Virus record (IMG/VR): IMGVR_UViG_3300040962_000146
Coordinates: 1 to 21,037 of that record
Source: a virus
Reading direction: 5' to 3' (one strand)
DNA length: 21,037 nt
Below are positions 20,699-21,037 of this stretch, piece after piece (within the stretch, counting starts at the first letter, position 1; every line of letters begins with the position of its first letter). The notes beneath the pieces were generated by a model. That model had not been told where the DNA came from. It did no database searches and was given only the letters and a program-made list of their open reading frames with translations. The translations under genes and the position numbers were made by a program.

Positions 20699-21037
20699 AT
20701 TTTCTTCCAGGTGTTGAATTTAAGTTTTGCTTCCAAGCCACTGTACGTGTTACATTCTACAATCTTCTGAACGTCATGTCCAGCGATCACCATATCGTTG
20801 ATATCTTTCTCATCCATAGATGATGGAAAAATAACTACGGAGTCTCCACTATCGATTGTTTTGCTGATTCGATTGACAATCTCTCTGTTGCGTGGTTCGT
20901 TATCATAAATCCACACAGGATTGCTAATCCCCCACTTACTAACATCAGCGTCAGCACCGCACATTGCAATCGCGTTGCGAATGAACGTGCTGTCAAAAGG
21001 TCCTTCTGTAACATAGACTGGAGCATCTGTTCTGATG
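20695..21037 (-). CDS. T4 gp61-type DNA primase, partial (C-terminal part)
   Basis: The frame is open to the window edge; the visible 113 residues are the C-terminal part (the 5' end is outside). VYVTEGPFDSTFIRNAI is the EGxxD motif of a TOPRIM domain and VWIYDNEPRN gives the DxE/DxD metal-binding acidic pair. SMDEKDINDMVIAGHD follows as in T4 gp61-like primases. It synthesises RNA primers for lagging-strand replication, with the gp41 helicase. The start is not visible. It ends at a TGA overlapping the nrdA start. Confidence is high for TOPRIM, slightly lower for gp61 identity. Confidence 0.85.
   Translation of the reverse strand, partial: IRTDAPVYVTEGPFDSTFIRNAIAMCGADADVSKWGISNPVWIYDNEPRNREIVNRISKTIDSGDSVVIFPSSMDEKDINDMVIAGHDVQKIVECNTYSGLEAKLKFNTWKKI

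Overview
The window is a gene-dense, low-GC stretch in which every supported gene, protein or tRNA, lies on the minus strand, so it reads from the right edge to the left. The right end carries the 3' part of a T4 gp61-type DNA primase, then nrdA and nrdB (aerobic class Ia ribonucleotide reductase), then a SegE-like GIY-YIG endonuclease. Five phage-type tRNA genes and a string of very short conserved-looking proteins follow. This order and these small proteins point to a T4-like cyanophage (marine Synechococcus/Prochlorococcus myovirus). The assignment rests on protein recognition by eye, not on a database search.

Right block (21037 to about 16418): primase C-terminus, nrdA, nrdB, a 53-aa protein preceded by a 9-bp hairpin, the GIY-YIG protein and a 67-aa protein. 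This is the nucleotide-metabolism and replication part.

Middle block (16406 to about 14334): tRNA-Arg(TCT), tRNA-Gly(TCC), tRNA-Val(TAC), a zinc-ribbon-like protein, a small membrane protein, three proteins of 50-55 aa too short to be found by a 60-residue ORF cutoff (one a Phd/YefM-like antitoxin whose stop codon lies inside a tRNA gene), tRNA-Ile(TAT), tRNA-Met(CAT), an almost perfect sigma-70 promoter, two small hypothetical proteins and a late-promoter-like motif before a coiled-coil protein.

Left block (14305 to 1): 17 consecutive genes with no intergenic base at all; each start codon lies inside, or shares a base with, the preceding gene. All encode sugar-nucleotide enzymes (GDP-mannose 3,5-epimerase-like, UDP-glucose-4-epimerase-like, two other short-chain epimerase/reductases, a short UDP-sugar 6-dehydrogenase, an iron-sulfur E1/RfbH-type 3-dehydratase), glycosyltransferases or glycosyltransferase-like proteins (GT2, GT7C-like, two GT11, a GT-B fucosyltransferase-like protein, GT17, exostosin-like, DUF3431 and DUF5672) or methyltransferases (FkbM and a class I type). 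Together they look like a pathway that makes unusual activated sugars, including probably GDP-L-galactose and a 3,6-dideoxyhexose, and assembles and methylates a glycan. Whether the glycan goes on the host envelope, for example to block superinfection, or on the virion cannot be read from the sequence. The cluster runs off the left edge.

The most noteworthy signals are the E1-type dehydratase with its histidine-for-lysine active site and [2Fe-2S] cysteine pattern, the GDP-mannose 3,5-epimerase whose catalytic residues are all in register with the plant enzyme, the fully overlapping 17-gene operon, and several compact regulatory arrangements.
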